Source: Luteococcus sp038433155
GTDB lineage: Bacteria; Actinomycetota; Actinomycetes; Propionibacteriales; Propionibacteriaceae
DNA: 64,000 bases
Reading direction: 5' to 3'
NCBI RefSeq assembly: GCF_038433155.1
Contig: NZ_JBCDMW010000008.1
Span: 1 to 64,000 of the forward strand
Shown: positions 8,358-16,581 of the stretch, piece by piece
Layout: each line of letters starts with the position of its first letter
Position numbering within the stretch: the stretch's first letter is position 1
Notes under the pieces: generated by a model
The model's input: only the letters and a program-made list of their open reading frames with translations
Database searches by the model: none
What the model was told of the DNA's origin: nothing
Translations under genes and position numbers: made by a program

Positions 8358-9887
8358 GTGACTGAGACCACCCCTGCCTCCATCGGCCGCCTGATCCGGG
8401 ACGCGCGCAAGCAGCGCGGACTCACCCAGCACCAACTAGCCGATGTCCTGAACACGTCGCAGAGCGCGGTGCACCGGATTGAAGCCGGCAACCAGAACCT
8501 GAGCCTGGAGATGATCAACCGGATTGCGGAGGCCCTGGAGTCCCCGCTGATCACTCCGGCTTCCCACGGCACCATGAACTTCCGGATCCAGGGCGGCACC
8601 AAGCTGTCCGGCTCCATCGAGGTGCGCTCCAGCAAGAATGCCGCCGTCGCACTGCTGTGTGGCAGCCTGATCAACCGCGGCAAGACGGTGCTGCGCGGCA
8701 TCGCCCGGATCGAGGAGGTCAACCGCCTGCTGGAGGTGCTGACCAGCATCGGCGTCGAGGCCACCTGGAATGACGACCACACCGACCTGACCCTGCGGCG
8801 CCCCGCAGATCTGGACCTGGATGCCATGGACGTGCAGGCCGCGCGCCGCACCCGCAGCATCATCATGTTCCTGGGCCCGCTGCTGCAGCAGTACAAGTCC
8901 TTCCGGCTGCCCTATGCCGGTGGCTGCAACCTGGGCGCCCGAACCATCGAGCCCCACCTGCAGGTGCTGCGCCCCTTCGGGCTGGAGGTGGAGGCCACCG
9001 AGGGCTACTACCAGGCCGACGTCGACGCCTCCAAGGTGGCCCAGGTGCGCCACGTCACGCTGACCGAGCGCGGCGACACCGTCACCGAGAATGCGTTGCT
9101 GGCCGCCGCCCAGACCCCCGGCGTGACCGTGCTGCGCAATGCCTCGCCCAACTACATGGTGCAGGACGTGTGCGTCTTCCTGCAGATGCTGGGCGTGAAG
9201 ATCGAGGGCATCGGCACCACCACCCTGACCATCACCGGCGTCGAGGAGATCAACACCGACGTCGAGTACCACATCTCCGAGGACCCGATCGAGGCGATGA
9301 GCCTGCTGACCGCGGCCATCGTCACGGACAGCCAGCTGACCATCACCCGCTGCCCGATCGAGTTCCTGGAGATCGAGCTGGCCGTGCTCACCGAGATGGG
9401 CCTGCAGTTCGTGATGAGCGACGAATACCCCAGCCGCAATGACTTCACCCGCCTGGTGGACATCACCGTCCACCCGTCGACGCTGAGGGCGGCACAGGAC
9501 AAGATCCACCCGCTGCCCTTCCCCGGGTTGAACATCGACAACCTGCCCTTCTTCGCCGTGATCGCCGCGGTGGCCGAAGGCCCGACGATGATCCACGACT
9601 GGGTCTACGAGAACCGGGCCATTCACCTGCTGGAGCTGAACAAGCTGGGCGCCAACTGCCAGCTGCTGGACCCCCACCGGCTGACCGTCACCGGCCCCAC
9701 CCGCTGGCGTGGCCGAGACCTGGTCTGCCCGCCGGCCCTGCGCCCGGCCGTCTGCCTGCTGCTGGCCGCCCTGGCCGCCCGCGGCGAGACGGTGCTGCGC
9801 GACGTCTACGTGATCAACCGCGGCTACGAGGACCTGCCGATGCGCCTGAGCAAGCTGGGTGCCCAGATCGAGGTCTTCCACGAGTGA
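8358..9887 (+). CDS. XRE-type HTH fused to UDP-GlcNAc enolpyruvyl transferase (MurA-like)
   Basis: This 509-residue protein joins a Cro/cI helix-turn-helix (residues about 9-63, with TQHQLADVLNTSQSAVHRIE) to a full EPT/MurA domain (about 74-509). The MurA half keeps the Lys-Asn pair (SSKNAAVALL, 93-94) and the fosfomycin-target Cys190 in GGCNLGAR. It also keeps an Asp in FPGLNIDNL and the Arg in INRGYED, so it looks catalytic: PEP plus UDP-GlcNAc to enolpyruvyl-UDP-GlcNAc, the first committed step of peptidoglycan synthesis. There is no frameshift at the junction. It could be a regulator that senses UDP-GlcNAc, an enzyme tethered to DNA, or both. The GTG start is chosen from the 7-nt spacing to TATCCT. 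Confidence 0.9.
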   Translation: MTETTPASIGRLIRDARKQRGLTQHQLADVLNTSQSAVHRIEAGNQNLSLEMINRIAEALESPLITPASHGTMNFRIQGGTKLSGSIEVRSSKNAAVALLCGSLINRGKTVLRGIARIEEVNRLLEVLTSIGVEATWNDDHTDLTLRRPADLDLDAMDVQAARRTRSIIMFLGPLLQQYKSFRLPYAGGCNLGARTIEPHLQVLRPFGLEVEATEGYYQADVDASKVAQVRHVTLTERGDTVTENALLAAAQTPGVTVLRNASPNYMVQDVCVFLQMLGVKIEGIGTTTLTITGVEEINTDVEYHISEDPIEAMSLLTAAIVTDSQLTITRCPIEFLEIELAVLTEMGLQFVMSDEYPSRNDFTRLVDITVHPSTLRAAQDKIHPLPFPGLNIDNLPFFAVIAAVAEGPTMIHDWVYENRAIHLLELNKLGANCQLLDPHRLTVTGPTRWRGRDLVCPPALRPAVCLLLAALAARGETVLRDVYVINRGYEDLPMRLSKLGAQIEVFHE

Positions 9888-9895
9888 GACGTGCC

Positions 9896-9921
9896 GGCCC
9901 CGAAGATTCGTCGACGGGGCC
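9896..9921 (+). terminator. Short hairpin after HTH-MurA
   Basis: GGCCCCG (9896-9902) and CGGGGCC (9915-9921) flank a 12-nt loop, 9 bp after the stop. It is weaker than the hairpin at 9970-10003 just beyond. Confidence 0.45.
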
Positions 9922-9955
9922 ACGGATGGCTGGGGCCGGTAACCCGGCGTCCGGC

Positions 9956-10486
9956 TCAGCCACCGGCCAACGGCCAGGATCCGAGCAATCGGGTCCTGGC
10001 CGTTTCGTACCACACCAGGTCCAGCCGATCAGCGCGGAAGGCCACCGGCAACAGCCCGCCCAGCTGCTCGGTGACCGTCGCGACACTGACGCCGGGGCCG
10101 ATGGCGTCCAGCGTGACGTGCGGCTCGACGCCGAACTGGCCGCGATAGGGCTCGACGTCGGGGAAGGACTCCCGGGCCAGGGCAGTCAGCCCGGTGAAGG
10201 CCGACGCCGGTTCGGCCGGGCAGTGGATGATCCCGTTCGGGAAGACCGCCACCCCTCGGCAGTGGGCATCCACCGCAGGCATCCGCGCCACCAGCCCCGC
10301 AACCGTCGCCGGCTCGGGCGGCTGGTCGAAGGGGCCGAGCACGGTCACGTGGGCGTGCACGAAGCCCACCCCGGGCAGCTCACTGGTGCCCAGCAGCGAC
10401 GGGTCGTAGTGGACATAGCGGCCGCGGACGAAGCCGTCCAGCGGCGGCACCGGGATCTGCAGCACCGCATGCCCGGGCCAGGACAT
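9956..10486 (-). CDS. 2H phosphoesterase (2'-5' RNA ligase family)
   Basis: The 176-residue protein has the two HxT signatures of the 2H superfamily: HAHVTVL in the first half and EPHVTLD in the second. Members hydrolyse 2'-5' bonds or cyclic phosphates in RNA or nucleotide derivatives; the true substrate here is unknown. I take the ATG at 10486, two bases after the pdxY stop, rather than an in-frame start inside pdxY. It forms a two-gene unit with pdxY. Its last 15 codons contain a near-perfect 34-bp inverted repeat. Confidence 0.78.
   Translation of the reverse strand: MSWPGHAVLQIPVPPLDGFVRGRYVHYDPSLLGTSELPGVGFVHAHVTVLGPFDQPPEPATVAGLVARMPAVDAHCRGVAVFPNGIIHCPAEPASAFTGLTALARESFPDVEPYRGQFGVEPHVTLDAIGPGVSVATVTEQLGGLLPVAFRADRLDLVWYETARTRLLGSWPLAGG
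9970..10003 (+). terminator. Inverted repeat inside the 3' end of the 2H gene
   Basis: Arms ACGGCCAGGATCCG (9970-9983) and CGGGTCCTGGCCGT (9990-10003) pair at 13 of 14 positions over a 6-nt loop. It would stop rightward transcription from the murA-like gene even though it is coding on the other strand. Confidence 0.55.
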
Positions 10487-10488
10487 GG

Positions 10489-11358
10489 TCAACCGATCCG
10501 GGTGGCCTGGAAGGTCCACTGAGGGTTGACGATCTGGTCCTGGGCCTGGATCAGCGCCAGCTCGTTGCGTCCCAGGTCGGCGGTCACCCGCAGCACGGAG
10601 TAGACCACCGACGCCGTCTCGGCCAGGGCCTGGCCCACCGGCAGGCCGGCCAGCAACTTGGCCAGGAAGAGGGCGCTGGTGATGTCCCCGGTGCCGGTGA
10701 AGTAGCCGTCGATCCGCGGGGTCTCCACCTGCCAGGCGCCGTCGGCGGTGACGGCCACCATCCGCATCTGGTCGTCGGCGCCCTCACCGTTGTCGCCCTG
10801 GGGAAGCCGGACGGAGGTGACCACCACCGTCTCCGGGCCGCGCTCGCGCAGCTCGTGGGCGGCGGCCAGCACGTCGGACATCGAGGTCATCGGGCGGCCC
10901 ACCAGGAATTCCAGCTCGAACAGGTTGGGGATCAGGATGTCCGCGGTGGGGACCACCTGGTCCCGCATGAACTCGGGGATGCCGGGCAGGCAGTAGAAGC
11001 CGGTGTCCACGTCGCCCATCACCGGGTCACAGCAGTAGAGCGCCGACGGATTGCTGGCCCGCAGCCGCTCCACGGCGTCCAGGATCACCTGGCCCATGTC
11101 GGCACTGCCCTGGAAGCCGGACAGCAGCGCGTCGGCCTGACCCAGCACTCCCCGGTCCTCGATGCCGCGCACCACGTCGGCCACCTGCTCGGCCTCGATC
11201 AGCGGCCCGCGCCAGGCGCCGTAGCCGGTGTGGTTGCTGAAGTTCACGGTGAGCACGGGCCACATCTCCACGCCCAGCCGCTGCAGGGGGAAGACGGCGG
11301 CCGAGTTGCCGACATAGCCGTAGGCGACGTGGGACTGGATGGACAAGATGGTGGTCAC
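10489..11358 (-). CDS. pdxY: Pyridoxal kinase
   Basis: The 289-residue ribokinase-fold enzyme makes pyridoxal 5'-phosphate from pyridoxal and ATP in the salvage pathway. The N-terminus ILSIQSHVAYGYVGNSAA aligns with PdxY/PdxK, including the substrate-binding Ser and Val. FSNHTGYG is family-typical and the late GTGDITSALF holds the anion hole and catalytic Asp. I start at GTG 11358, where similarity to E. coli PdxY begins; the frame runs 19 codons further upstream. The 2H phosphoesterase gene follows 2 bp later. Confidence 0.93.
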   Translation of the reverse strand: MTTILSIQSHVAYGYVGNSAAVFPLQRLGVEMWPVLTVNFSNHTGYGAWRGPLIEAEQVADVVRGIEDRGVLGQADALLSGFQGSADMGQVILDAVERLRASNPSALYCCDPVMGDVDTGFYCLPGIPEFMRDQVVPTADILIPNLFELEFLVGRPMTSMSDVLAAAHELRERGPETVVVTSVRLPQGDNGEGADDQMRMVAVTADGAWQVETPRIDGYFTGTGDITSALFLAKLLAGLPVGQALAETASVVYSVLRVTADLGRNELALIQAQDQIVNPQWTFQATRIG

Positions 11359-11467
11359 CCGCGCGATTGTGCCACCTGATGCCCGTCCGGGTGCCGTCAA
11401 CGCGCCTGCGACCACGGGTGGAGACGGATCCGGACCGCGGGCGGTTGGGGGCGCGCCCCGGCTCTGG

Positions 11468-11473
11468 CATGCT
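11468..11473 (+). promoter_or_regulatory. -10-like CATGCT, possible leaderless start
   Basis: The hexamer ends 7 nt before ATG 11481. It matches TANNNT at the two most conserved positions only. Confidence 0.3.
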
Positions 11474-11480
11474 CTAGGAC

Positions 11481-12014
11481 ATGCAGCGCCACCCCGCCCC
11501 CGATTCCCCGGCCACCGTCGCCGAGGTGGATGCCGGCGGGTCCGCCCCCGGGGACGCGATTCCGGTGGACCTGGCCGACGACTTCACCCCGGTGGCACAG
11601 AAGGGCACCCGGGACTGGCAGAAGGACCGCTGGGCCTGGCGCGCCCGGATCCGGGCCAACCCGATTGCCCTGTTCTGGTACCGGATCGGCGTGGCCCTGG
11701 TGGGGCTGCTGATGATGATCGGTGCCGCCCTCACCGGCTGGCTGCCAGGCCCGGGCGGCATTCCGTTGTTCATGCTGGGCCTGGTGGTCTGGTCCAGCGA
11801 GTTCACCTGGGCGCACAACGTGATGATGTGGTTCAAGCGCGCCTTCGACTGGTTCCTGGGCTGGCCCGCCCGGGCACGGCAGATGTTCATTGCCGGTTGC
11901 ATCCTGTGTGCCCTGGCCACCTGGTACGGGCTGGCCGTCTGGCACGGGGTGCCGGCGTGGCTGCCGGAGGCCCTGGCCCGTCAACTGGACCGGTTGCCCG
12001 GGGTGGAACGCTGA
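11481..12014 (+). CDS. PGPGW-family transmembrane protein
   Basis: The 177-residue membrane protein carries the signature LPGPGGIPLFMLGLVVWSSE between two hydrophobic helices, with a third helix near 140-160. The acidic N-terminal 45 residues are probably cytoplasmic. It is the TIGR02611/PGPGW group, common in actinobacteria, with no established function. It lies 43 bp before the GDPD gene, though that gene seems to have its own -10 hexamer. Confidence 0.75.
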   Translation: MQRHPAPDSPATVAEVDAGGSAPGDAIPVDLADDFTPVAQKGTRDWQKDRWAWRARIRANPIALFWYRIGVALVGLLMMIGAALTGWLPGPGGIPLFMLGLVVWSSEFTWAHNVMMWFKRAFDWFLGWPARARQMFIAGCILCALATWYGLAVWHGVPAWLPEALARQLDRLPGVER

Positions 12015-12044
12015 AGCAGGCGGCTGACCACGGCCCGGACTGGC

Positions 12045-12050
12045 TAGGGT
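12045..12050 (+). promoter_or_regulatory. -10 hexamer TAGGGT, leaderless start of GDPD
   Basis: TAGGGT is followed by 7 nt and ATG 12058. This decides the start against the in-frame GTG at 12049, which lies inside the hexamer region. Confidence 0.5.
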
Positions 12051-12057
12051 GAAGGCC

Positions 12058-12861
12058 ATGCAGGCCAGCGACTACCCCTATTTCCAGAAACCCTTCCTTG
12101 CCCTGGCCCACCGTGGCGGCTCGGACTGGCCGGCCAACCGCGGCCGGGAGAACACCCTGCACGCCTTCGGTCAGGCCGTCGCCCTGGGCTACACCCATCT
12201 GGAGACCGACGTGCATGCCACCCGCGACGGGCGGCTGGTGGCCTTCCACGACGACGTGCTGGACCGGGTCACCGACGGTCACGGTTCGGTGGCCCAGACC
12301 GATTTCGCCACACTGCGTCGGGCTCGGATTGCCGGAATCGACCAGATCCCAACGCTGGACGAGGTGCTGGAATCCTTCCCGCAGGCCCGGATCAACATCG
12401 ACATCAAGGCCCCCGGCGCCGTGGAGCCATTGGTGGAGTGCCTACGAGCCCACCGTGCCCAGGACCGGGTGTGCGTGGGTTCCTTCGGCGCCCGTCGGCT
12501 CAACCGCTTCCGACGATTGATGGGGGGCCGGGTGGCCACCGCCGCCGGCCCGGTGGGGGTGGCCTGGGCCGCCCGGATGCCAGTGCTCCCCCGGCTGCTG
12601 GCCAGCCCGGGCGTCGCGCTGCAGATCCCGGAGGAGACCACCGTGCGGGGCCGTCGGGTGCGCATCCTGACCCCTTGGCTGCTTGACGCCGCGCACAGAC
12701 GTGGCAAGGTGGTGCACGTGTGGACCGTCAATGACGCCACACGGATGCACCAGCTGATCGACCACGGGGTCGACGGCCTTGTCACCGACGAGATCGGGGT
12801 GCTGCGGGAGGTGCTCGTGGAGCGCGGACTGTGGCAGCAGGGGCCGCTTCCCCACTGCTGA
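12058..12861 (+). CDS. Glycerophosphodiester phosphodiesterase
   Basis: The 267-residue protein hydrolyses glycerophosphodiesters to glycerol-3-phosphate and an alcohol. The GDPD TIM-barrel signatures are present: AHRGGSDWPANRGRENT, then the metal-ligand ETDVHATRDG, and AFHDDVLDR. The C-terminal WTVNDATRM and GVDGLVTDEIG are also typical. There is no signal peptide, so it acts in the cytoplasm, like actinobacterial UgpQ/GlpQ2 forms. Start chosen from the leaderless hexamer. Confidence 0.93.
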   Translation: MQASDYPYFQKPFLALAHRGGSDWPANRGRENTLHAFGQAVALGYTHLETDVHATRDGRLVAFHDDVLDRVTDGHGSVAQTDFATLRRARIAGIDQIPTLDEVLESFPQARINIDIKAPGAVEPLVECLRAHRAQDRVCVGSFGARRLNRFRRLMGGRVATAAGPVGVAWAARMPVLPRLLASPGVALQIPEETTVRGRRVRILTPWLLDAAHRRGKVVHVWTVNDATRMHQLIDHGVDGLVTDEIGVLREVLVERGLWQQGPLPHC

Positions 12862-12990
12862 GCGGGCAACCCGCGAGGGAACAAAGCCAACCCTCCGCTC
12901 GTTGTGCTCAGTGTTGGACACCCCCGCAAGCCGGGGTTTGGCGAGAATCCGCAGGACCAGGCAGTCGGGGGCGACAAGGAGGAACGACCA

Positions 12991-13323
12991 ATGGCAGATC
13001 GAGCACTACGAGGGATGGGCCTGGGAGCCAAGAGCTTCGAGGACGAGGAGGGCATCGAGTTCGCGGCCCGGCAGACGATCGGCTTCGACTGCTCCAACGA
13101 ACACCACTTCGAGGTGACCTTTGCGATGGAGGCCGAACTTCCGGCCGAATGGGAATGCCCGCGGTGCGGCGCACAGAGCCTGCGCAGCGACGGCACCCAG
13201 CCGGAGGAGAAGGTGACCAAGCCGCAGCGCACCCACTGGGACATGCTGCGGGAGCGGCGCAGCATCAAGGAGCTGGAGGTGCTGCTGGCCGAGCGGCTGG
13301 AACTGCTCCGCAAGGACCAGTAG
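12991..13323 (+). CDS. rbpA: RNA polymerase-binding protein RbpA
   Basis: The 110-residue actinobacterial transcription factor binds RNA polymerase and the principal sigma factor and stabilises the open complex. The N-terminal tail (ALRGMGLGAKSFEDEEG) is followed by a zinc-ribbon-like core with CSNEHHFEV and CPRCG. The C-terminal HWDMLRERRSIKELEVLLAE is the sigma-interaction helix. The RBS AAGGAGG lies at 12976-12982. It is convergent with fxsA across a strong terminator. The neighbourhood rbpA / ppm1-lnt / fxsA matches mycobacteria. Confidence 0.96.
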   Translation: MADRALRGMGLGAKSFEDEEGIEFAARQTIGFDCSNEHHFEVTFAMEAELPAEWECPRCGAQSLRSDGTQPEEKVTKPQRTHWDMLRERRSIKELEVLLAERLELLRKDQ

Positions 13324-13346
13324 GAGCCCTTCCACCCAGAGTACGA

Positions 13347-13379
13347 AGGAGCCCGAATCCCAGTGGGATTCGGGCTCCT
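13347..13379. terminator. Bidirectional terminator between rbpA and fxsA
   Basis: Perfect 14-bp arms AGGAGCCCGAATCC (13347-13360) and GGATTCGGGCTCCT (13366-13379) enclose a 5-nt loop between convergent genes. Confidence 0.85.
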
Positions 13380-13393
13380 GTGCTGTTCCTTCG

Positions 13394-13447
13394 CTCGACG
13401 GGCTCGGGGGCCGAGGAGGGGCAGGGCCTCGACGGGCTCGGCCACCG
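13394..13447 (+). repeat. Two copies of the dispersed repeat
   Basis: CTCGACGGGCTCGGGGGCCG (13394-13413) and CTCGACGGGCTCGGCCACCG (13428-13447) are variants of the CTCGACAGGCTCGGGGA family, in tandem between rbpA and fxsA. Confidence 0.55.
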
Positions 13448-13473
13448 TGGGCACCGTCATCCGCCTCCCCCGT

Positions 13474-14031
13474 TCACAGAACGGTGCCGGTGATGGCCGG
13501 GGGTTCGCCGTCGTCGGCGCCACGACGCTGCGGTTCGGTGCGCGACGCGGGAGCGTCGACCGTCTCCCCGGGGATCACCTCACCGTCGATGGTCATGTCC
13601 GGGCGGCCACGTGCCTTGAGCAGGTCCAGGTTCACCCCGGCCCGGTTGGCCTGGCGGGCGGCGAAGATCCCCACCAGATTGCGGGCCAGCGGCCGGGTCA
13701 GGGGCAGCAGGAAGACCAGGCCGAACAGGTCGGTGACGAAGCCGGGCAGCAACAGCAGCACGCCGCCCACCAGCACCAGCGCGGCATCGGTCAGCTCGGC
13801 GGCCGGCATCCGGCCACTGTTCAGGGTGGCGCTCAGCGCCTTCCACGCCCGGGAGCCCTCCCGCTTCATCAGCCAGCCGCCGAACATGGCCTCCACCACC
13901 AGGATGCCGATGGTGGGCACCCCACCGATGGCGTGCGCGGTGCGGATCAGCAGCCAGACCTCGGCGATCGGCACGATCACCAGCAGCGCCACCAGCAGCG
14001 GCAGCGCCCAGCCATTGCGTCGCGGCGCCAT
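13474..14031 (-). CDS. fxsA: FxsA family membrane protein
   Basis: The 185-residue protein has FxsA-type helices: an N-terminal IVPIAEVWLLI segment, then GILVVEAMFGGWLMKREG, and a third GGVLLLLPGFVTDLFGLVFLLP. The tail of about 60 residues is polar and Pro/Arg-rich, longer than in E. coli. FxsA was named for suppressing F-exclusion of phage T7; its normal role is unknown. It follows ppm1 with a 6-bp gap and so is the last gene of the lnt-ppm1 unit. Confidence 0.87.
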   Translation of the reverse strand: MAPRRNGWALPLLVALLVIVPIAEVWLLIRTAHAIGGVPTIGILVVEAMFGGWLMKREGSRAWKALSATLNSGRMPAAELTDAALVLVGGVLLLLPGFVTDLFGLVFLLPLTRPLARNLVGIFAARQANRAGVNLDLLKARGRPDMTIDGEVIPGETVDAPASRTEPQRRGADDGEPPAITGTVL

Positions 14032-14037
14032 GACGGC

Positions 14038-14868
14038 TCAGCTCCCGGAGCTCTTCTTCTGGGCCAGCTTCTGCTTGGCCTGGTTGACCAGCGGCTCGGC
14101 CTTCTGGGCGCCCTTGCCGGCCAGATTCTTGAGCTGCTGGGCCCGGAACTCCGCACCCCACAGGGTGGTGCGGATCAGGGCCTCGGTGACGATGTCCTTG
14201 CTCATCTTGGACTCGCCGCGCTCACGCTCGATGAACTCGATCGGGACCTCGACGATCTTCAATCCCGCCTTGGCCACTCGCCAGGCGAGGTCCAGCTGGA
14301 AGCAGTAGCCGGCGCTGGCAATCTCATCCAGGTCGATGGCCCGCAGGGTGGAGGCACGGAAGGCGTTGAAACCGCCGGTGATGTCCTTGACGTCCATTCC
14401 GGTGCACAGCCGGGTCCACAGCGAGCCACCGCGGCTGATCAACAGCCGGCTGGTGGGCCAGTTCACCACGGAACCGCCCTTGACGTAGCGGGAACCCTTC
14501 ACCATGTCGGCGTCCTCCAGGGCTTCCAGGATGGCGGGCAGCTGCTCGGGCTGGTGGGAGCCATCGGCGTCGTGCTCCACCAGCACGTTGTAGCCGTGAT
14601 CCAGCCCCCAGTGGAAGCCGGCCAGGTAGGCGGCGCCCAGCCCCTGCTTGCCCTTGCGGTGCATCACGTGGATGTGCTCGGGATCGGCCTCGTGCAGCCG
14701 GTCGGCGATCTCCCCGGTGCCGTCGGGCGAATTGTCGTCGGCGACCAGCACGTGGGCGTCGGGGACGGACGTGCGCAACCGGGTGACGATCGGTTCGATG
14801 TTCTCGGCCTCGTTGTAGGTCGGGATGATCACCAGCACCTTGTCGGTCGGTTCCCTGCGGTCCACCAT
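14038..14868 (-). CDS. ppm1: Polyprenol monophosphomannose synthase
   Basis: The 276-residue GT2 enzyme transfers mannose from GDP-mannose to polyprenyl phosphate, giving the donor for lipoglycan and protein mannosylation. IIPTYNEAENI is near the start, followed by the DDNSPDGT and EHDADGSHQP nucleotide- and metal-binding motifs and GSRYVKGG. There are no membrane helices, as in the catalytic half of mycobacterial Ppm1. It follows lnt, its fusion partner in M. tuberculosis. The ATG at 14868 has AGGGGAAG before it. The Lys/Ala-rich tail (residues 250-276) is extra. Confidence 0.93.
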   Translation of the reverse strand: MVDRREPTDKVLVIIPTYNEAENIEPIVTRLRTSVPDAHVLVADDNSPDGTGEIADRLHEADPEHIHVMHRKGKQGLGAAYLAGFHWGLDHGYNVLVEHDADGSHQPEQLPAILEALEDADMVKGSRYVKGGSVVNWPTSRLLISRGGSLWTRLCTGMDVKDITGGFNAFRASTLRAIDLDEIASAGYCFQLDLAWRVAKAGLKIVEVPIEFIERERGESKMSKDIVTEALIRTTLWGAEFRAQQLKNLAGKGAQKAEPLVNQAKQKLAQKKSSGS

Positions 14869-14943
14869 GTTCTTCCCCTGTTCTCGATCAGCACTGGCCG
14901 GATCAACCCCGCGCACCCCTCGTCGGGTGCCGGTCATACCAGT

Positions 14944-16581
14944 CTACTGAGCGCCCAAGGACGGCCGACGGCGGGCGCGCGCGGCGGCCAGGCAGATTGT
15001 CAGGGCGGCGAGCCCGCTGGCGGCCAGCTCGACGGCGGGGCCGGTCCGGACGGCGGGCGTCACACCGTCGCGCCGCGGCACGGTGAAGGTCCGGGCATCC
15101 GCGGTGCCCTCCCGGGTCAGGCCCGTGACGCTGCCGTCGGGATGCACCAGGCCGGACAGGGAGTTGGTGGTGGACACGACGATCTCCCGGCGCAGCTCCA
15201 TGGCCCGGGCGCGGGTGATGGCGAACTGCTGCTGCGGCTGGGCGGTGCCGGTGTAGGTGCCGTTGTTGGACTGCACCACCAGCACCTGCGCGCCGTGGCT
15301 GACGGTGTCATGCACCGTGGAGTCCCAGGCCAACTCGAAGCAGACCACGTCACCGATCACCAGCGGGCTGCCGTCGGGCAGGACGACGTGGAGGGTGCCG
15401 GGCGTGCTCCCCGGGATCGACTGGGCCCCCACCTGGCTGAGCACCGGCAGGATCGGCAGCAGCTGCCGGCGCAGCGGGATCCACTCCCCGAAGGGCACCA
15501 GGTTGCGCTTGTCATAGCGGGCCTGCACCTCGCCGTCGGTGGACCACCACAGGGCGCTGGTCTGCCGCTCGTCGACGCCCGGGCCCTCCATCACCGCGCC
15601 CACCAGGATCGGCAGGCCGGCAATCCGGCTGGCCCGCTGCACCAGCCCGGCGGTCTGGGCGTCCTTGGTGGGGTCGACGTCGGTGGAGTTCTCCGGCCAG
15701 AGGACGAAGTCCGGCGTCGGGTCCAGCCCGGCGCGGGCCCGGGCCATCAGGGTCACGGTCTGGCTGACGTGGTTGTCGGTGACGGAGCGGGCATAGCCCA
15801 TGGCGTGCGGACCGGCCGAGCCATCAACATTGCCCTGGACCATCCCGATGTGCACGCTGCGGGTGCCGGGGTCTGGTTCCTCGACGGGCACCAGCCGCCC
15901 CGCCAGCGGCGCCCCGGCCACCAGCGCGACGGCCAGGGCCGGGGCCAGCAGCCAGCCGCGGGGCCGGGTGCGCAGCAATGGGGGCAGGGCCGCCAGCAGG
16001 TGGGCGAGCAGCGCCACCACGAAGCTCACCCCGCCGACCCCGATCACGGGCAGCCAGCCGGCCAGCAGCGAATCCACCTGGGTGTAGGCCAGCCGCAACC
16101 AGCCGAAGCCGCCGAAGGGGACGCGCCCGGCACCGAACTCGGACAGTGACCAGGCACAGGCACCCAGGGCCGCACCCGCCACCGGGTTGCGGGTCAGCCG
16201 GTGGGCGGCGGCGATCCCCACGCCCGCGAGCGCCTGCCACAACGCCATGAAGCACAACAGTGGCGGCACCACGTACCAGCCGATCACGTAAACCCAGTGC
16301 AGGGCGACGATCCCCTGCCCCAGGCCGAACCACCAGCCCAGGGCGGCGGCGCGACGAAGGAGGCCGGCGGTGGTGGTGGGTCGGGCTGCCACTCCTGGAC
16401 GGGCTCGGGGATCGGGTTCCGAGGCCGCTCGGGGAACGGGTGCCGGGGCCGTCCGGCCGACCAACCAGGAGAAACCGGCCAGCGCGACGATGATGGCCGG
16501 CCACCAGCCCAGGGACTGCCACGCGCTGCCCGCCAGGGCTCCCAGCAGCAGCGCGAACGGCCGTTCAGGAAGCCGGCGCAT
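14944..16581 (-). CDS. lnt: Apolipoprotein N-acyltransferase
   Basis: The 545-residue membrane enzyme adds the third acyl chain to lipoproteins. About six N-terminal helices are followed by a nitrilase-like domain. That domain has the Glu in VLWPENSTD, the Lys in RYDKRNLVPFGEWIP and the nucleophile Cys in VVCFELAWDS, plus a last helix before the C-terminus. A Pro/Arg-rich loop (around residues 47-75) follows the first helix. It overlaps the Lrp regulator gene by 17 bp and is followed by ppm1 75 bp later. Confidence 0.93.
   Translation of the reverse strand: MRRLPERPFALLLGALAGSAWQSLGWWPAIIVALAGFSWLVGRTAPAPVPRAASEPDPRARPGVAARPTTTAGLLRRAAALGWWFGLGQGIVALHWVYVIGWYVVPPLLCFMALWQALAGVGIAAAHRLTRNPVAGAALGACAWSLSEFGAGRVPFGGFGWLRLAYTQVDSLLAGWLPVIGVGGVSFVVALLAHLLAALPPLLRTRPRGWLLAPALAVALVAGAPLAGRLVPVEEPDPGTRSVHIGMVQGNVDGSAGPHAMGYARSVTDNHVSQTVTLMARARAGLDPTPDFVLWPENSTDVDPTKDAQTAGLVQRASRIAGLPILVGAVMEGPGVDERQTSALWWSTDGEVQARYDKRNLVPFGEWIPLRRQLLPILPVLSQVGAQSIPGSTPGTLHVVLPDGSPLVIGDVVCFELAWDSTVHDTVSHGAQVLVVQSNNGTYTGTAQPQQQFAITRARAMELRREIVVSTTNSLSGLVHPDGSVTGLTREGTADARTFTVPRRDGVTPAVRTGPAVELAASGLAALTICLAAARARRRPSLGAQ

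Noticed and set aside
13363..16149. Open frame of about 930 codons on the plus strand
   Set aside because: It is antisense to fxsA, ppm1 and lnt, all of which have clear motifs; composition is that of a shadow frame.
16385..16410. Dispersed repeat copy inside lnt
   Set aside because: CTGGACGGGCTCGGGGATCG resembles the family but lies in a Pro/Arg-rich coding loop where codon bias alone could give it.
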